Source: Cytophagales bacterium (GTDB lineage: Bacteria > Bacteroidota > Bacteroidia > Cytophagales > Spirosomataceae). From it: 64,000 nt of DNA. Position numbers and translations under genes: made by a program. Of this stretch, positions 10,401 to 18,889 are shown piece by piece. The notes beneath the pieces are model-generated. The model was not told where the DNA came from, searched no databases, and worked only from the letters and a program-made list of their open reading frames with translations. Every line of letters begins with the position of its first letter. Positions within the stretch are counted from its first letter, which is position 1. The DNA lies in NCBI GenBank assembly GCA_013298025.1, contig JAAFJE010000003.1, forward strand, positions 248,001-312,000. The letters run 5' to 3'.

Positions 10401-10900
10401 TCGGGAGTCCATTCGGCGGCCTCGTAATTTTGGTCACGGTCTTTGGTAATTTGCAAGGTATCTTTTTTTTCAAAATCAATCACCCACACATTATCAGAGC
10501 CACTTCTATCCGAAATAAAAAGTAACTTTTTCCCATCCGGACTATAGCGAGGATGCGTATCGAAGGCAAGGCCTTTGGTAAGATTTTGGGCTGTACCTCC
10601 TGCGATAGGCAAAGTGTATAAATCGCCCATGAGGTCGAATACGAGCGTTTTACCATCGGGGCTCACATCGAGTGACAGCCAAGTACCCTCATTGGTTTGG
10701 GATTTGAGTTTGCGGGTAGCTTTAAGTGGCAGGTCTTTGTAGCGGACAAAGCTAGTCGTATCTTTTTTGAGGCTATCGGTGGTGGTACGCACCGATTGTC
10801 CAGAGCGTTTGAGGGTCATTCCTCCCGTAGCAAAGCAAGCGATAAGGAATACACCAAAGAAAAGTTTGAGATTCGTTTGTTTGATAAAGTATGATTGCAT
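7469..10900 (-). CDS. Exported TolB-like beta-propeller fused to an amidohydrolase
   Basis: An 1143-residue protein. Residues 1-25 are a signal peptide (KLFFGVFLIACFATGG). Residues about 60-680 contain repeated PD40/WD40-like blades with the recurrent pattern SPDGKxLxF (for example YSPDGKKLLFISDRSG). A charged Lys/Ala/Glu linker follows at about 690-720. The C-terminal 400 residues are an amidohydrolase, with the metal motif GFVDTHAHLW (His789 and His791) and a late GSHGEFQG. The domain fusion matches a family known in Bacteroidota that cleaves C-N bonds of amides or peptides; the substrate is unknown. It acts in the periplasm or at the surface. The ATG at 10900 fits the signal peptide and a promoter at 10929-10958. 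Confidence 0.88.
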   Translation of the reverse strand: MQSYFIKQTNLKLFFGVFLIACFATGGMTLKRSGQSVRTTTDSLKKDTTSFVRYKDLPLKATRKLKSQTNEGTWLSLDVSPDGKTLVFDLMGDLYTLPIAGGTAQNLTKGLAFDTHPRYSPDGKKLLFISDRSGSDNVWVIDFEKKDTLQITKDRDQNYEAAEWTPDGNYIVFAKGRMNVQLWMVHKDGGGGVQLIDQPANLKTIDPALSPDGRYIYFSQRTGAWNYNAMMPQYQIGMYDRENGKRTTITSRYGSAFTPTLSPDGKWLVYGSRFEEKTGLVLRNLASGDEQWLAYPVQRDDQESIATMGVLPSMSFTPDNQFIVASYGGKIYKIALNGGSPINIPFTVDMALEMGPQLNFKYPISDTSHALVTQIRDVVASPNGKQLAFTALNRLYVVDYPNGTPKRLSNHDFTEAQPTWSNDGRQLAFVTWTAQGGHLYKVNADGSGLQKITNTPAIYSQPVFSPSNERLVFIRGKMRTYQESIGPVAHSAEDELCWIDTKGGVITVIDQAKDRAFPHFVKKQQDRIYLSGNEGSLLSIKWDGTDEKTHAKISGITTYGMSIEGEDYVHNCMLAEKAANAMEVNRASNASQVLISPEGDKALAQINNDIYVVTLPQTGKTVNISVADASSAQFPAQKLTELGGEFPSWSNDAKKVRWALGRFYVEYDLERYQAFEDSVKIAKKAQEKAPKDTAKVKDEKKVAKKAERYQPTETAIKVFYAKDTPQASILLRGARIITMKGEEVLSNGDILIENNRIKAIGKSGSLKAAQAKVIELGGKTILPGFVDTHAHLWPQWGIQKNQVWMYAANLAYGVTTTRDPQTSTTDVLTYSDMVEAGKMVGPRIYSTGPGVGFWSYNIKDSTGASNALKQYSKYFHTKYIKMYLTGNRQTRQWIIKAAKDQQLMPTTEGGLNYKLNMTNLLDGYPGHEHAIPVYPLYKDVVKAISYAQMAVTPTLLVSYGGPFAEIYYFETEDPYHDKKMQYFMPYEELAAKTRRVSGWFLPEEHVFQKHAKSMKAMVENGALAGIGSHGEFQGLGYHWELWSMQSGGMKPHDALKVATILGAKALGLDKDLGSIEQGKLADLIILDKNPLENIRHSNTVKMVVKNGRVYDANTLNEVYPNNTKLVRDEWNFEKPQANTGIEE

Positions 10901-10928
10901 ACGCCCAACAAGTTAAGTGAAGTATCCT

Positions 10929-10958
10929 CTAAAATACAAGTTCTGGCGGAGCTTTCAA
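10929..10958 (-). promoter_or_regulatory. Probable promoter of the propeller-amidohydrolase gene
   Basis: Minus strand: TTG at 10958-10956, 19 bases, then TATTTTAG at 10936-10929. This is one base off the Bacteroidota -7 consensus TAnnTTTG with correct spacing. Confidence 0.5.
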
Positions 10959-11035
10959 AATAAAGTGTGTGGGGGGAAATGTCAAAAAAACAAAATATGC
11001 TATCAAACACAGTTTTATGGAGTATTATTCTTAAC

Positions 11036-11065
11036 AAAAAAGGAAGCCTCAAAGGCTTCCTTTTT
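11036..11065 (-). terminator. Terminator of the efflux operon
   Basis: Arms AGGAAGCCT (11041-11049) and AGGCTTCCT (11053-11061) with loop CAA, flanked by A- and T-runs. It lies just past the stop of the RND permease on the minus strand. Confidence 0.9.
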
Positions 11066-11071
11066 ATGCTA

Positions 11072-14000
11072 TTATGAATGATGCACTGCCGTTTCTTCGG
11101 GCTTGGATGGAAACCACGACTGCCACTTTTCTTTGATGCGGTCAACGCTGTAATAAGCCATTGGCACGACAAAAACGGTTAGAATTAAACTCGACGAAAG
11201 CCCACCTATCAGTACCCAAGCAAGCCCATTTTTCCATTCTGCTCCTGCTCCTTTGGCAATGGCTATCGGCAACATCCCTGCAACCATAGCAATGGTGGTC
11301 ATCAGAATCGGACGTAAACGGGTGGCGCCGGCTGCCAACAGGGCTCTGTAGGTACTCATGCCTTCTTCTTTTTGGTGATTGGCAAAGTCCACAATCAAAA
11401 TGGCGTTTTTGGCTACTAATCCGAAAAGCATGATAATCCCTAACATCGTAAACATACTCATCGACGAGATGGCTAAATTGAGGGCTAAAAATGCCCCAAT
11501 AAATGCCACTGGAATAGAAAACAAGACGACAAATGGATAAATAAAGTTGTCGTACAAGGCTACCATTACCAAATACATCAGCAATAAGGCTGCCAAGAGG
11601 GCTTGCGACAAAGCTCCCATTGATTCTTCTTGGCGTTCTATATCGCCAATCCATCGCAAGTCAACGCCGTTGGGAAGGGGTTTTTCTTGTAAGGATTGAT
11701 TAATTGATGCCGACAAAATCCCTGCGGTGATGCCCAAAATATTGCTTTTGATGGTCACAGAGGTACGTCTGTCTTTGCGTTCTAATACGCTTGGCCCACT
11801 TCCTTGTACTACTTTAGCAAATTGGCTCAATTTGATAGACTGCCCAAGGTTATTGATAAAGGTCAGGTTTTCGAGGTCTTCGGCATTTTTTCTGTCAAAA
11901 TCATCCAATCGTACATTAATATCGTACTCGCTTGTGCCTACTCGGTATTTTACATCGGTATTGCCGGCTAAAGCATTTTGTAAAGAAGCCCCAACAGCAT
12001 AAATATCTAAACCCATCTGAGCCATTTTTTCACGGTCGATGTCAATTTCTAGTTGTGGATTGCCTTCTTCTACACTCAAAGAAACGTCGTTTGAGCCGGG
12101 CATGGCTTCAATGCGTTGCTTGAGGTCGTTGGCGGCTTGCATCAACAACATGGGGTCTTCGGCATTCAATACAATTTGAATGGGTTCGCCCGTATTGACC
12201 ATACCCAACACAGCCGAACGGATTTTTACCCCTGGAAACATCGCTTCGAGCTTTTTACTCGTTTCTATCATATAGTTTTCGGTAGGAACTTTGCGTTTGT
12301 TGGCATCTATCAATTTGACCAATAGTTCCGATTTATAATCACTTCCTACCGAAAGAATAGAGGCAAAACCTGTGGTACTTGGCCCTGCTACGTTGCTGAA
12401 AACGGTGGTTACTTCGGGCTGTTTGAGGAGGTATTCTTCTATAGCTCTTGTCTTGAGGTTGTTTTCAACTACCGTAGTGTTTTTGTCGTATTCGAGTTTG
12501 TACTGAATCTTACCTTGGTCGCCCGATGCTACCAACTCGCTTCCCAAAATACCCATGTTCATCACGTATCCAATACCTACAAAAAGCGAGATGACAATAG
12601 CTGTTGTGATAAGTTTGTGTCGCAATACCCAACTAAGGGCTTCTACATAAACATGGGTAAGCCAAGTCAAAAAGTCTTCAAACCAAATTAAAGGTTTATG
12701 AAACCAGTTGTTGGGGTTCAATACCGTAATTTTGCCAAACCTCGAAGCCAACCAAGGCGTTAAGGTATAACATACAAAAAGACTCATGAGGGTTGCCGTC
12801 ACGATGGTCAAAGAATATTGGCGAAGGATGGCCGAAATGGTGGTATTTACCAAGGCAATTGGACCAAATACTACTACGTCAACCATTGTAATAGCCAAGG
12901 CCGAAAAGCCAATTTCACTACGACCGTCTAAGGCTGCTTGGCGTTTGGGTTTGCCAAAATGCAGGTGTCGGTGGATATTCTCAAGCACCACAATGGAGTC
13001 ATCAACCAAAATCCCAATCACGAGCGACAAGGCCAAAAGTGTCATGAGGTTGAGCGAATAGCCTAATACATACATGACAATAAAGGTTGAAATCAATGAA
13101 GTTGGAATAGCCAGCAGTACAATCAATGAATCACGCACGCTGTGCAAAAACAACAACATGATAGCGGCTACCAAAATGACGGCAATCATCAAATCGTGCG
13201 TTACGGCGTTGGCCGATTCGAGGGTAAAGTCGGCGGTGTCGTCGGCAATGATAATTTTTACCTGTGCTGTTTGGTATTTTTGCTCGATGCTCGCTATTTT
13301 TTGCTTAACCAATTTGCTGATTTCTACGGCATTGGCACCGCCTTGTTTTTTAATCAAAATACCTACACCATTTTTACCATTATAACGGCTAATGGCTGAT
13401 ACTTCTTTGACAATATCGCTTACAGAGGCAATATCTCTGAGGTGAATTTCACTGCCTTGGGTGGGTTTTGCCACGATAAGGTCGTTGATTTCTTCTACCG
13501 AAGAAAATTTACCCGTTACACGCACGGTCATTTGGGCAGTGCGTTCTTTGACTTTCCCCGCAGGAAATTCGGCATTGGCACGGTTGATGGCGTTGGTTAC
13601 TTGGTTGATGGAAAGCCCATAGAATCGAAGTTTATCTTGGTCGATATTTACTTGAATCTCACGCTCTTGTCCGCCTACAATCGTGATTTCGCCGATGCCT
13701 TGAATTTGCTGTAATTGTGGACGAATTTGGTTTTTGATTAAATCATAAAACTGGGCATTGTCTAGCTTAGACGTAGCCGACAATTGCATGATAGGCTGGT
13801 CGTTGGGTGAAACTTTTGAGATATTAGGACTTTTCACTTCTTTGGGTAACAACGACATCAAATTGTTGAGCTTTCGTTGTACTTCTTGCTGTTTGCTGTC
13901 CATATCAACGCCCATCGAAAACTCGGCCACCACAATAGATGTGCCTTCATACGATTGAGAAGTGATACTTTTGATACCATCAATGCCGCTCAGTACATCT

Positions 14001-14203
14001 TCTATTTTCTTTGAAACCGTTTGTTCTACGTTGCTAGGGGCTGCACCCGGATACATCGTCGAGATGATGAGCGTAGGTTGGGTCATGTCGGGCAACAGCT
14101 CGTAGTTTAATTTGCTGTAGGAAAAAAGCCCGCCTCCAATCAAAATTGAAAAAATTACAATGATGAGCGAAGGTCTTTTGATAGCTATTTCTGTAATTGA
14201 CAT
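11072..14203 (-). CDS. RND efflux transporter, inner-membrane permease
   Basis: A 1043-residue permease of the HAE1/AcrB class, full length. It starts MSITEIAIKRPSLIIVIFSI (first membrane helix) and carries the paired acidic residues Asp401-Asp402 in LVIGILVDDSIVVLENI of helix 4, needed for proton flow. The large periplasmic loops and the second half (GLVAKNAILIVDFANHQKEE) are intact. It works as a proton-driven trimer joined to the adaptor and the TolC-like channel encoded directly upstream (34- and 33-base gaps). The substrate cannot be read from sequence; the paired aspartates in helix 4 argue for drugs or organics rather than metal (CusA) export. Confidence 0.93.
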   Translation of the reverse strand: MSITEIAIKRPSLIIVIFSILIGGGLFSYSKLNYELLPDMTQPTLIISTMYPGAAPSNVEQTVSKKIEDVLSGIDGIKSITSQSYEGTSIVVAEFSMGVDMDSKQQEVQRKLNNLMSLLPKEVKSPNISKVSPNDQPIMQLSATSKLDNAQFYDLIKNQIRPQLQQIQGIGEITIVGGQEREIQVNIDQDKLRFYGLSINQVTNAINRANAEFPAGKVKERTAQMTVRVTGKFSSVEEINDLIVAKPTQGSEIHLRDIASVSDIVKEVSAISRYNGKNGVGILIKKQGGANAVEISKLVKQKIASIEQKYQTAQVKIIIADDTADFTLESANAVTHDLMIAVILVAAIMLLFLHSVRDSLIVLLAIPTSLISTFIVMYVLGYSLNLMTLLALSLVIGILVDDSIVVLENIHRHLHFGKPKRQAALDGRSEIGFSALAITMVDVVVFGPIALVNTTISAILRQYSLTIVTATLMSLFVCYTLTPWLASRFGKITVLNPNNWFHKPLIWFEDFLTWLTHVYVEALSWVLRHKLITTAIVISLFVGIGYVMNMGILGSELVASGDQGKIQYKLEYDKNTTVVENNLKTRAIEEYLLKQPEVTTVFSNVAGPSTTGFASILSVGSDYKSELLVKLIDANKRKVPTENYMIETSKKLEAMFPGVKIRSAVLGMVNTGEPIQIVLNAEDPMLLMQAANDLKQRIEAMPGSNDVSLSVEEGNPQLEIDIDREKMAQMGLDIYAVGASLQNALAGNTDVKYRVGTSEYDINVRLDDFDRKNAEDLENLTFINNLGQSIKLSQFAKVVQGSGPSVLERKDRRTSVTIKSNILGITAGILSASINQSLQEKPLPNGVDLRWIGDIERQEESMGALSQALLAALLLMYLVMVALYDNFIYPFVVLFSIPVAFIGAFLALNLAISSMSMFTMLGIIMLFGLVAKNAILIVDFANHQKEEGMSTYRALLAAGATRLRPILMTTIAMVAGMLPIAIAKGAGAEWKNGLAWVLIGGLSSSLILTVFVVPMAYYSVDRIKEKWQSWFPSKPEETAVHHS

Positions 14204-14237
14204 ATTGCTTATTGTCTTTTGAGGAAAATCAACCTTG

Positions 14238-15296
14238 TTATTGTGCTACTGTTACTTTACATCCGTCGGTCAAATTCACCAAGCCTCCTGTAGCTACTAC
14301 CTGATTAGGACTCAACCCTTTGATTACCTGAATGTGCGTTTCGTTGCTGATGCCCGTTTCGATGTCGGTGAGTTTGGCAATGCCATTGGCCACAACAAAT
14401 ACTTGTGGTTTCTTGGTAGAGCCAACCAAGGCTGTACGAGGAATGCTCAACGATTGGTGGGCGGTACTGGCCGCAAGGTTTACTCGTCCGTACATCCCTG
14501 CTTTCAATGCTTCTGCACTGGGGTTTTTGACCAATACTTTTACTACAAAATTATGCGAAGCATCGGCTATCACCGAAACAAGCTCTACGATTCCTTGGAA
14601 AGTTTTATCAGGAAAAACATCGGTTTGTACCGCAATGATTTGTCCTTTTTTGAATAAAGTAATATTCTTTTCTGGAACGCTTACTTCTAATTTTACCTGA
14701 CTGATGTCGTTCAGTTCGGCCATCGGCGAGCCAGGGCCAATTACCGAGCCTAAATCGAAGTTACGTTTGGTAATCGTACCAGCAAAAGGGGCTTTGATGG
14801 TAGCCATGCTGATTTGCTTTTTAAGCTGTTCGATTTGGGCTTTGGCAAGCAATAATTGGGTGCGAGCGTTGTCTATTTGTAAAGCTGTAATCCCCGAAGC
14901 TGCTTGCTCGAAGCGATTGAGGCTATTTTGGGCATTGTCGTAATTGGCCTGAGCCGAGCGTAATTGTGCTTGCAAAATCTCGGTGTCGAGTTGCGCTACA
15001 AGGCTACCCGATTGTACGTGAGAGCCTTCCTGAATGCCTACTTTGATGACCTTGCCATTGGTTTCCGACGAAATGACCACCGTGCGGTTGGGGGCAAAAG
15101 TACCCAAAAATGTAAGGTTTTCTTGGAAAGCATTGTATCGAATGGTATCGGCCTGAATCGTTACTTTGAGGTTGGTATCTTTGCGATATACTTTCGATTC
15201 TACAATATGTTTGTTTTCGGTAAGTTTCATGCCTACAAAACCTACAGAGGCGGCTACAATAACTACGCCTGCGGTGATAGAGATAGCTTTTTTCAC
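14238..15296 (-). CDS. RND efflux periplasmic adaptor (membrane fusion protein)
   Basis: A 352-residue HlyD-type adaptor. It starts with GTG at 15296 (MKKAISITAGVVIVAASVGF), giving an N-terminal membrane anchor without a lipobox. Next come a lipoyl half-motif (TNGKVIKVGIQEGSHVQSGS), a coiled-coil hairpin at about 105-170 (AQANYDNAQNSLNRFEQAAS) and the second lipoyl half (IKAPFAGTITKRNFDLGSV). Beta-barrel and membrane-proximal domains follow. The protein bridges the RND pump and the outer membrane channel. It is the third gene of the tetR-tolC-MFP-RND operon. Confidence 0.92.
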   Translation of the reverse strand: MKKAISITAGVVIVAASVGFVGMKLTENKHIVESKVYRKDTNLKVTIQADTIRYNAFQENLTFLGTFAPNRTVVISSETNGKVIKVGIQEGSHVQSGSLVAQLDTEILQAQLRSAQANYDNAQNSLNRFEQAASGITALQIDNARTQLLLAKAQIEQLKKQISMATIKAPFAGTITKRNFDLGSVIGPGSPMAELNDISQVKLEVSVPEKNITLFKKGQIIAVQTDVFPDKTFQGIVELVSVIADASHNFVVKVLVKNPSAEALKAGMYGRVNLAASTAHQSLSIPRTALVGSTKKPQVFVVANGIAKLTDIETGISNETHIQVIKGLSPNQVVATGGLVNLTDGCKVTVAQ

Positions 15297-15328
15297 TTGA
15301 TTGAATGGTTTAATGCTTGGTTGTATGG

Positions 15329-16672
15329 TTACAAAAGTGTGCCTTGGGCTTTCTTTAAATTAAGTTCTGCCAATTTGATGTTGATTAATGCCCCTAAATA
15401 ATTGTTTTGGGCATTTTTCAATTCGATTTCAGTGTTCAATACATCCGTGATTTTTGCCAAGCCACTTTTGTATTGTAAATTGATGTCTTCTTGTACTTTT
15501 TGTGCCAATAACAGGTTTCTTTTCTGATTTTGATAAGTAATAAAATTACTTTTTAAATCGGCCAAAGCATTGGCTACTTCTTGGTTGTTTTGTTGCTGGA
15601 TTTGCTGTAATTGCAAGTCCATTTTCTTGATTTCCAACGATTTGATTTTCATGTCGTTTTTACGAGCAAAGCCATCAAAAATCGGAAAGCTCAGTTGCAG
15701 GGCTACTGCCGTAGAAGGATACCAACGATTGTTGAGGTTTTCAAACGGGTTTGCGTTGGTGTAAAACCCAGAAAAGCCTTGTGTACCAGTCAGATATAGC
15801 CTTGGCAAAGCACCTGCTTTGATATTTTGTGCTTCTAGCAAAGCCCCGTTTTTCTGCTCTAATACCTGCAAATAATTGGTTCGGTTGCTTGGTGCGGCAA
15901 ATACGCTTGGCGTGCTTGGCACAGGTACATCTTTTTCCTGAAAAGATTCGAGGGCTATGGCTTTTTCCAAAGGCTCGTTCATCAAGGTTTTGAGCAAATT
16001 GAGGTATTTGTCAATGGTATTTTGCGTTGCTTCGATGTTGGCTTGGGTATTTTCTTTTGAAATAGAAAGGCGTTCAACGTCTATCTGCGTAGCAAGACCA
16101 GCTTTTTGTAAGGTACTCAAATGCTGTAAAAGCGATTCGAGGCGTTGGGTATTTTCACGAAGTAAGTTGGCTTGTGCCATCAACGACTGAATGTTGTAAT
16201 AGGTGGCCATTACGTTGTAAACCAATTCTTCTTTGGTATTTTTTACCTGTAAATCGCTCATCGAAACCACTATTTTGGCAGCTTTGAGGGCAATCAGTAC
16301 CGAAGGGTTAAACAAGGCTTGTTGGAGTTGTAAGCCCACCGTTTTGGTTTGAGGGACGCTCAATTGAGCGGCAGTATAAACGCCCACAGGGCCACCAAAA
16401 ACATCGGCAGGAATCAACTGCACGGGTACTTTAAATTGGTATTGGTATTGTGTTGAGAAGTGGATGTTGGGGTATAGCCCACTTTTGGCTTTGTCGATTT
16501 GTGCATTGGCACGCGCTAAGTCCAACTGACTGGCTTCTACTTGTAAGTTGTTTTTGAGCGCTGCATCTACACACGATTGTAAGGAATAGGTGTTTTGGGC
16601 AATAAGCTTGCTAGGCAAACTCCAAGCAATCCACAACATTCCGACATACACCCAGTGTTTATAAGCTTTCAT
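15329..16672 (-). CDS. TolC-family outer membrane efflux channel
   Basis: A 447-residue protein with a signal peptide (WVYVGMLWIAWSLPSKLIAQ). Two OEP repeats are visible, each beginning with a helix such as SLQSCVDAALKNNLQVEASQ and ending in long Gln/Lys-rich coiled coils (residues about 150-230 and 340-440). The family forms a trimeric tunnel through the outer membrane. It lies 62 bases downstream of tetR and 33 bases upstream of the adaptor gene, so all are probably cotranscribed. Confidence 0.92.
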   Translation of the reverse strand: MKAYKHWVYVGMLWIAWSLPSKLIAQNTYSLQSCVDAALKNNLQVEASQLDLARANAQIDKAKSGLYPNIHFSTQYQYQFKVPVQLIPADVFGGPVGVYTAAQLSVPQTKTVGLQLQQALFNPSVLIALKAAKIVVSMSDLQVKNTKEELVYNVMATYYNIQSLMAQANLLRENTQRLESLLQHLSTLQKAGLATQIDVERLSISKENTQANIEATQNTIDKYLNLLKTLMNEPLEKAIALESFQEKDVPVPSTPSVFAAPSNRTNYLQVLEQKNGALLEAQNIKAGALPRLYLTGTQGFSGFYTNANPFENLNNRWYPSTAVALQLSFPIFDGFARKNDMKIKSLEIKKMDLQLQQIQQQNNQEVANALADLKSNFITYQNQKRNLLLAQKVQEDINLQYKSGLAKITDVLNTEIELKNAQNNYLGALINIKLAELNLKKAQGTLL

Positions 16673-16734
16673 AATTGTATTGAAAAGTGTTTAGTGAAAT
16701 AAAAAAGGTTTAATAATGTGTCTGTTGAATTTTA

Positions 16735-17349
16735 TCATTCAATTGCTTTCTTTTTTAAAAGTATATTTAAAATGATTTCCTTTCGTTCGAGTATCAATTG
16801 CCTGAATGCTTCTTCGTTGAGGTCGAATACTTTCTGAATCAGGGCTTTAGATACCACAGGATAAGTGCAAAGTGAAAGAAGATTAATCATAAACTGCGTA
16901 GCCGTGATTGGCTCAATGGTACCTAGTGCTATTTCGGCTTCTACTTTGGGGGCAAATACATCTACAACCTCCGTCTTGATTTTATCAAAACTATTCAAAA
17001 TGAGCGACTGTTCTTTTTCGTTCAACGCCGTAATAATGAAGGTTTCGAGATACGGAAAATCTAAGGCTTCTTGGGTTACGAGGTCGATGAAGCGACTGAT
17101 TTTTTCCCGAAAACTAATGTCGGTTGCCATGATGCTCTGAATTTTGACGTGCATCATGTCGATACCATCTTTTAATACCGCTTCAAACAGTAAATCTCTG
17201 CTTCTAAAATAGTAATGAATCAAAGCACGATTGACCCCCGCTTCGTTGGCGATTTCTTGCGTTGTAGCATTGAACCGCCCTTCTTTGAAGAAAATCTTCT
17301 TAGCGGTTTCTCTGATATGAATTTCTGTTTGGATGTCTTTCCCAGCCAT
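16735..17349 (-). CDS. TetR/AcrR-family repressor of the efflux operon
   Basis: A 204-residue regulator starting at the ATG at 17349 (MAGKDIQTEIHIRETAKKIF). The frame stays open to 17457, but a promoter at 17414-17444 lies within that extension, so the shorter start is preferred. The DNA-binding domain is residues about 8-55, with TTQEIANEAGVNRALIHYYF as the helix-turn-helix. The ligand-binding C-terminal half is helical and variable. Being first in the operon suggests autoregulation released by a pump substrate. Direct repeats of TTAACAAAAAT at 17439-17461 next to the promoter are the likely operator. Confidence 0.9.
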   Translation of the reverse strand: MAGKDIQTEIHIRETAKKIFFKEGRFNATTQEIANEAGVNRALIHYYFRSRDLLFEAVLKDGIDMMHVKIQSIMATDISFREKISRFIDLVTQEALDFPYLETFIITALNEKEQSLILNSFDKIKTEVVDVFAPKVEAEIALGTIEPITATQFMINLLSLCTYPVVSKALIQKVFDLNEEAFRQLILERKEIILNILLKKKAIE

Positions 17350-17413
17350 AAAGTATAGTAAGCAAAGTGAGGCAAAAAGGCTTGAATAGCGCTGCCCAAT
17401 TGAATTGATGACA

Positions 17414-17444
17414 CAAATGTAGCATATAATTTTTTTATTAACAA
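17414..17444 (-). promoter_or_regulatory. Promoter of the tetR-tolC-MFP-RND operon
   Basis: Minus strand: TTG at 17444-17442, 20 bases, then TACATTTG at 17421-17414, an exact match to the Bacteroidota TAnnTTTG -7 box with good spacing. The predicted transcript start near 17407 gives a leader of about 58 bases before the ATG at 17349. Confidence 0.75.
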
Positions 17445-17466
17445 AAATATTTAACAAAAATGTTAA
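17438..17466. promoter_or_regulatory. Possible TetR operator
   Basis: Two direct copies of TTAACAAAAAT (17439-17449 and 17451-17461). Separately, ATTAACA (17438-17444) and TGTTAAT (17460-17466) form an inverted repeat. These overlap the -33 element of the tetR promoter. Binding is inferred from position and symmetry. Confidence 0.45.
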
Positions 17467-17514
17467 TCAAAAAAGATAAACGGTAGAAAAGCCCAGATAA
17501 GTGGTTTTTTACCC

Positions 17515-17559
17515 AATAAAAATGGCTTTCGACTACGCAAGTCGAAAGCCATTTTTATT
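17515..17559. terminator. Strong terminator with perfect 20-base arms
   Basis: Arms 17515-17534 and 17540-17559 are perfectly complementary (core TGGCTTTCGACT / AGTCGAAAGCCA) with the 5-base loop ACGCA and A/T tracts on both sides. It ends the minus-strand gene at 17588-18853. Confidence 0.92.
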
Positions 17560-17587
17560 AGATGGGAAAAACTCAATTGGTATTTTC

Positions 17588-18853
17588 TCAAGTTTTCTGT
17601 TTCTTCTTTTTGGCTGCTGGAAACAGCACATTATTTAGGATAAGCCTGTAGCCCGGCGAGTTGGGATGAAGGTTCAAGTCGGTTGGTTCTTCGTTGACAA
17701 AGTGCTGATAATCTTCGGGGTCGTGTCCGCTATAAAATGTCCAGAAGCCTTTCAAAAATGTACCATGAATATAACGGGCTTCGTTCAGCGAGCGGTTTTC
17801 TCCCAAAACAGTCACTTCGGGTTTGATAAGCGATTTTTTAAACGAAGTGGTTTGTCCCATAAAGCCATGAATGGTGTTTTCGTGGTTTTGGGTAAGCATG
17901 GTAGGAATGGGGTCCCATTTGGCCGAAAATTGAAATAAATTAAAATAATCGTTGCTTTCCGATACCGGTCGCTCGTTGCTTGGATAGGCTTCTATCGACG
18001 AAAACTCTATGACCTGTGGGTGAAAAATAAGCTCGAAATTTTGAAAGGCAAAAGTGTTTTCAAAATTGAGTTTATCGTTAGCTTTATGGTCATAGCCGTC
18101 GCCATCATAAAAGGCATCCACAATGTCGAGTCCTTCGGCTGCCAAAGCAATGTCGTAGGTATCGGTGGCGGTACACATGGCAAACATATAGCCACCGCCT
18201 GCCACAAAGTCACGGATTTTCTTCACAACGCCAAGCTTGAGGTCAGAGACCTTGCGATAGCCATATTTGGCGGCATTTTTTCGGTCTTCTCGCACTTGGG
18301 CTTGGTACCAAGTTTGTCCGTTTTGGTTCCAAAATTTACCCATTTGTCCCGTAAAATCTTCATGGTGTAAATGCAGCCAATCGTATTCGGGTAGTTTTCC
18401 CTCAAGCACTTCTTCGTCGAAAATAAGGTCATAAGGAATTTCGGCATAAGTCATGGCAAGGGTTACGGCATCGTCCCAAGGTTGGGCGGTTTTGGGCGAA
18501 TACACGGCTACTTTAGGAGGCTTTTGTAGTTTTACTACGTCCATATTTACGCTAGGACTGCTCAGTTCAGCCCTGATATTGGCAGCGTCGGCATCGGAAA
18601 TAACCTCATAGCTTACCCCCCGAATGACCAGTTCGTTCTGAAATTTCTGGGCTTGTACAGTCATAAAAGCACCCCCTCTGTAATTGAGTAGCCATTCTAC
18701 TTCGGTTTCGTGGGTTTTCAAAATCCAATAGGCAATGCCATAGGCTTTGAGGTGGTTTTTTTGGGTTTCGTCCATCGGAATCAAGATGTACGAAGCAAAA
18801 AGCCTTGTGCTGCAAAGAAAAAATATGATAAACGGAAATATAAGACGTTTCAT
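17588..18853 (-). CDS. Exported conserved protein of the family often labelled asparagine synthetase B
   Basis: A 421-residue protein with a signal peptide (MKRLIFPFIIFFLCSTRLFA). Members in this phylum are commonly annotated as asparagine synthetase B, but I see neither an N-terminal Cys nucleophile nor the SGGLDS-like PPi loop of AsnB. Instead residues about 110-260 resemble a Rossmann/GATase1-like fold: KVAVYSPKTAQPWDDAVTLA, then YDWLHLHHEDFTGQ, then a Gly-rich VAGGGYMFAMCTATDTYDIA with Cys. The first 90 residues are a separate alpha/beta region. It may bind or process a small molecule or peptide in the periplasm; function is unknown. It is divergent from the permease gene at 18993. Confidence 0.75.
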   Translation of the reverse strand: MKRLIFPFIIFFLCSTRLFASYILIPMDETQKNHLKAYGIAYWILKTHETEVEWLLNYRGGAFMTVQAQKFQNELVIRGVSYEVISDADAANIRAELSSPSVNMDVVKLQKPPKVAVYSPKTAQPWDDAVTLAMTYAEIPYDLIFDEEVLEGKLPEYDWLHLHHEDFTGQMGKFWNQNGQTWYQAQVREDRKNAAKYGYRKVSDLKLGVVKKIRDFVAGGGYMFAMCTATDTYDIALAAEGLDIVDAFYDGDGYDHKANDKLNFENTFAFQNFELIFHPQVIEFSSIEAYPSNERPVSESNDYFNLFQFSAKWDPIPTMLTQNHENTIHGFMGQTTSFKKSLIKPEVTVLGENRSLNEARYIHGTFLKGFWTFYSGHDPEDYQHFVNEEPTDLNLHPNSPGYRLILNNVLFPAAKKKKQKT

Positions 18854-18857
18854 TGGT

Positions 18858-18889
18858 TTGAGTATTTGACCATTCCAGAACTAAATTTG
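18858..18889 (+). promoter_or_regulatory. Promoter of the FtsX-type permease gene
   Basis: TTG at 18858-18860, 21 bases, then TAAATTTG at 18882-18889, matching the TAnnTTTG box. The predicted leader to the ATG at 18993 is about 97 bases. Confidence 0.65.

Noticed and set aside
16735-17457. Longer 240-residue form of the TetR regulator
   Set aside because: The extra N-terminus would be encoded by the promoter and operator region and does not match TetR starts.
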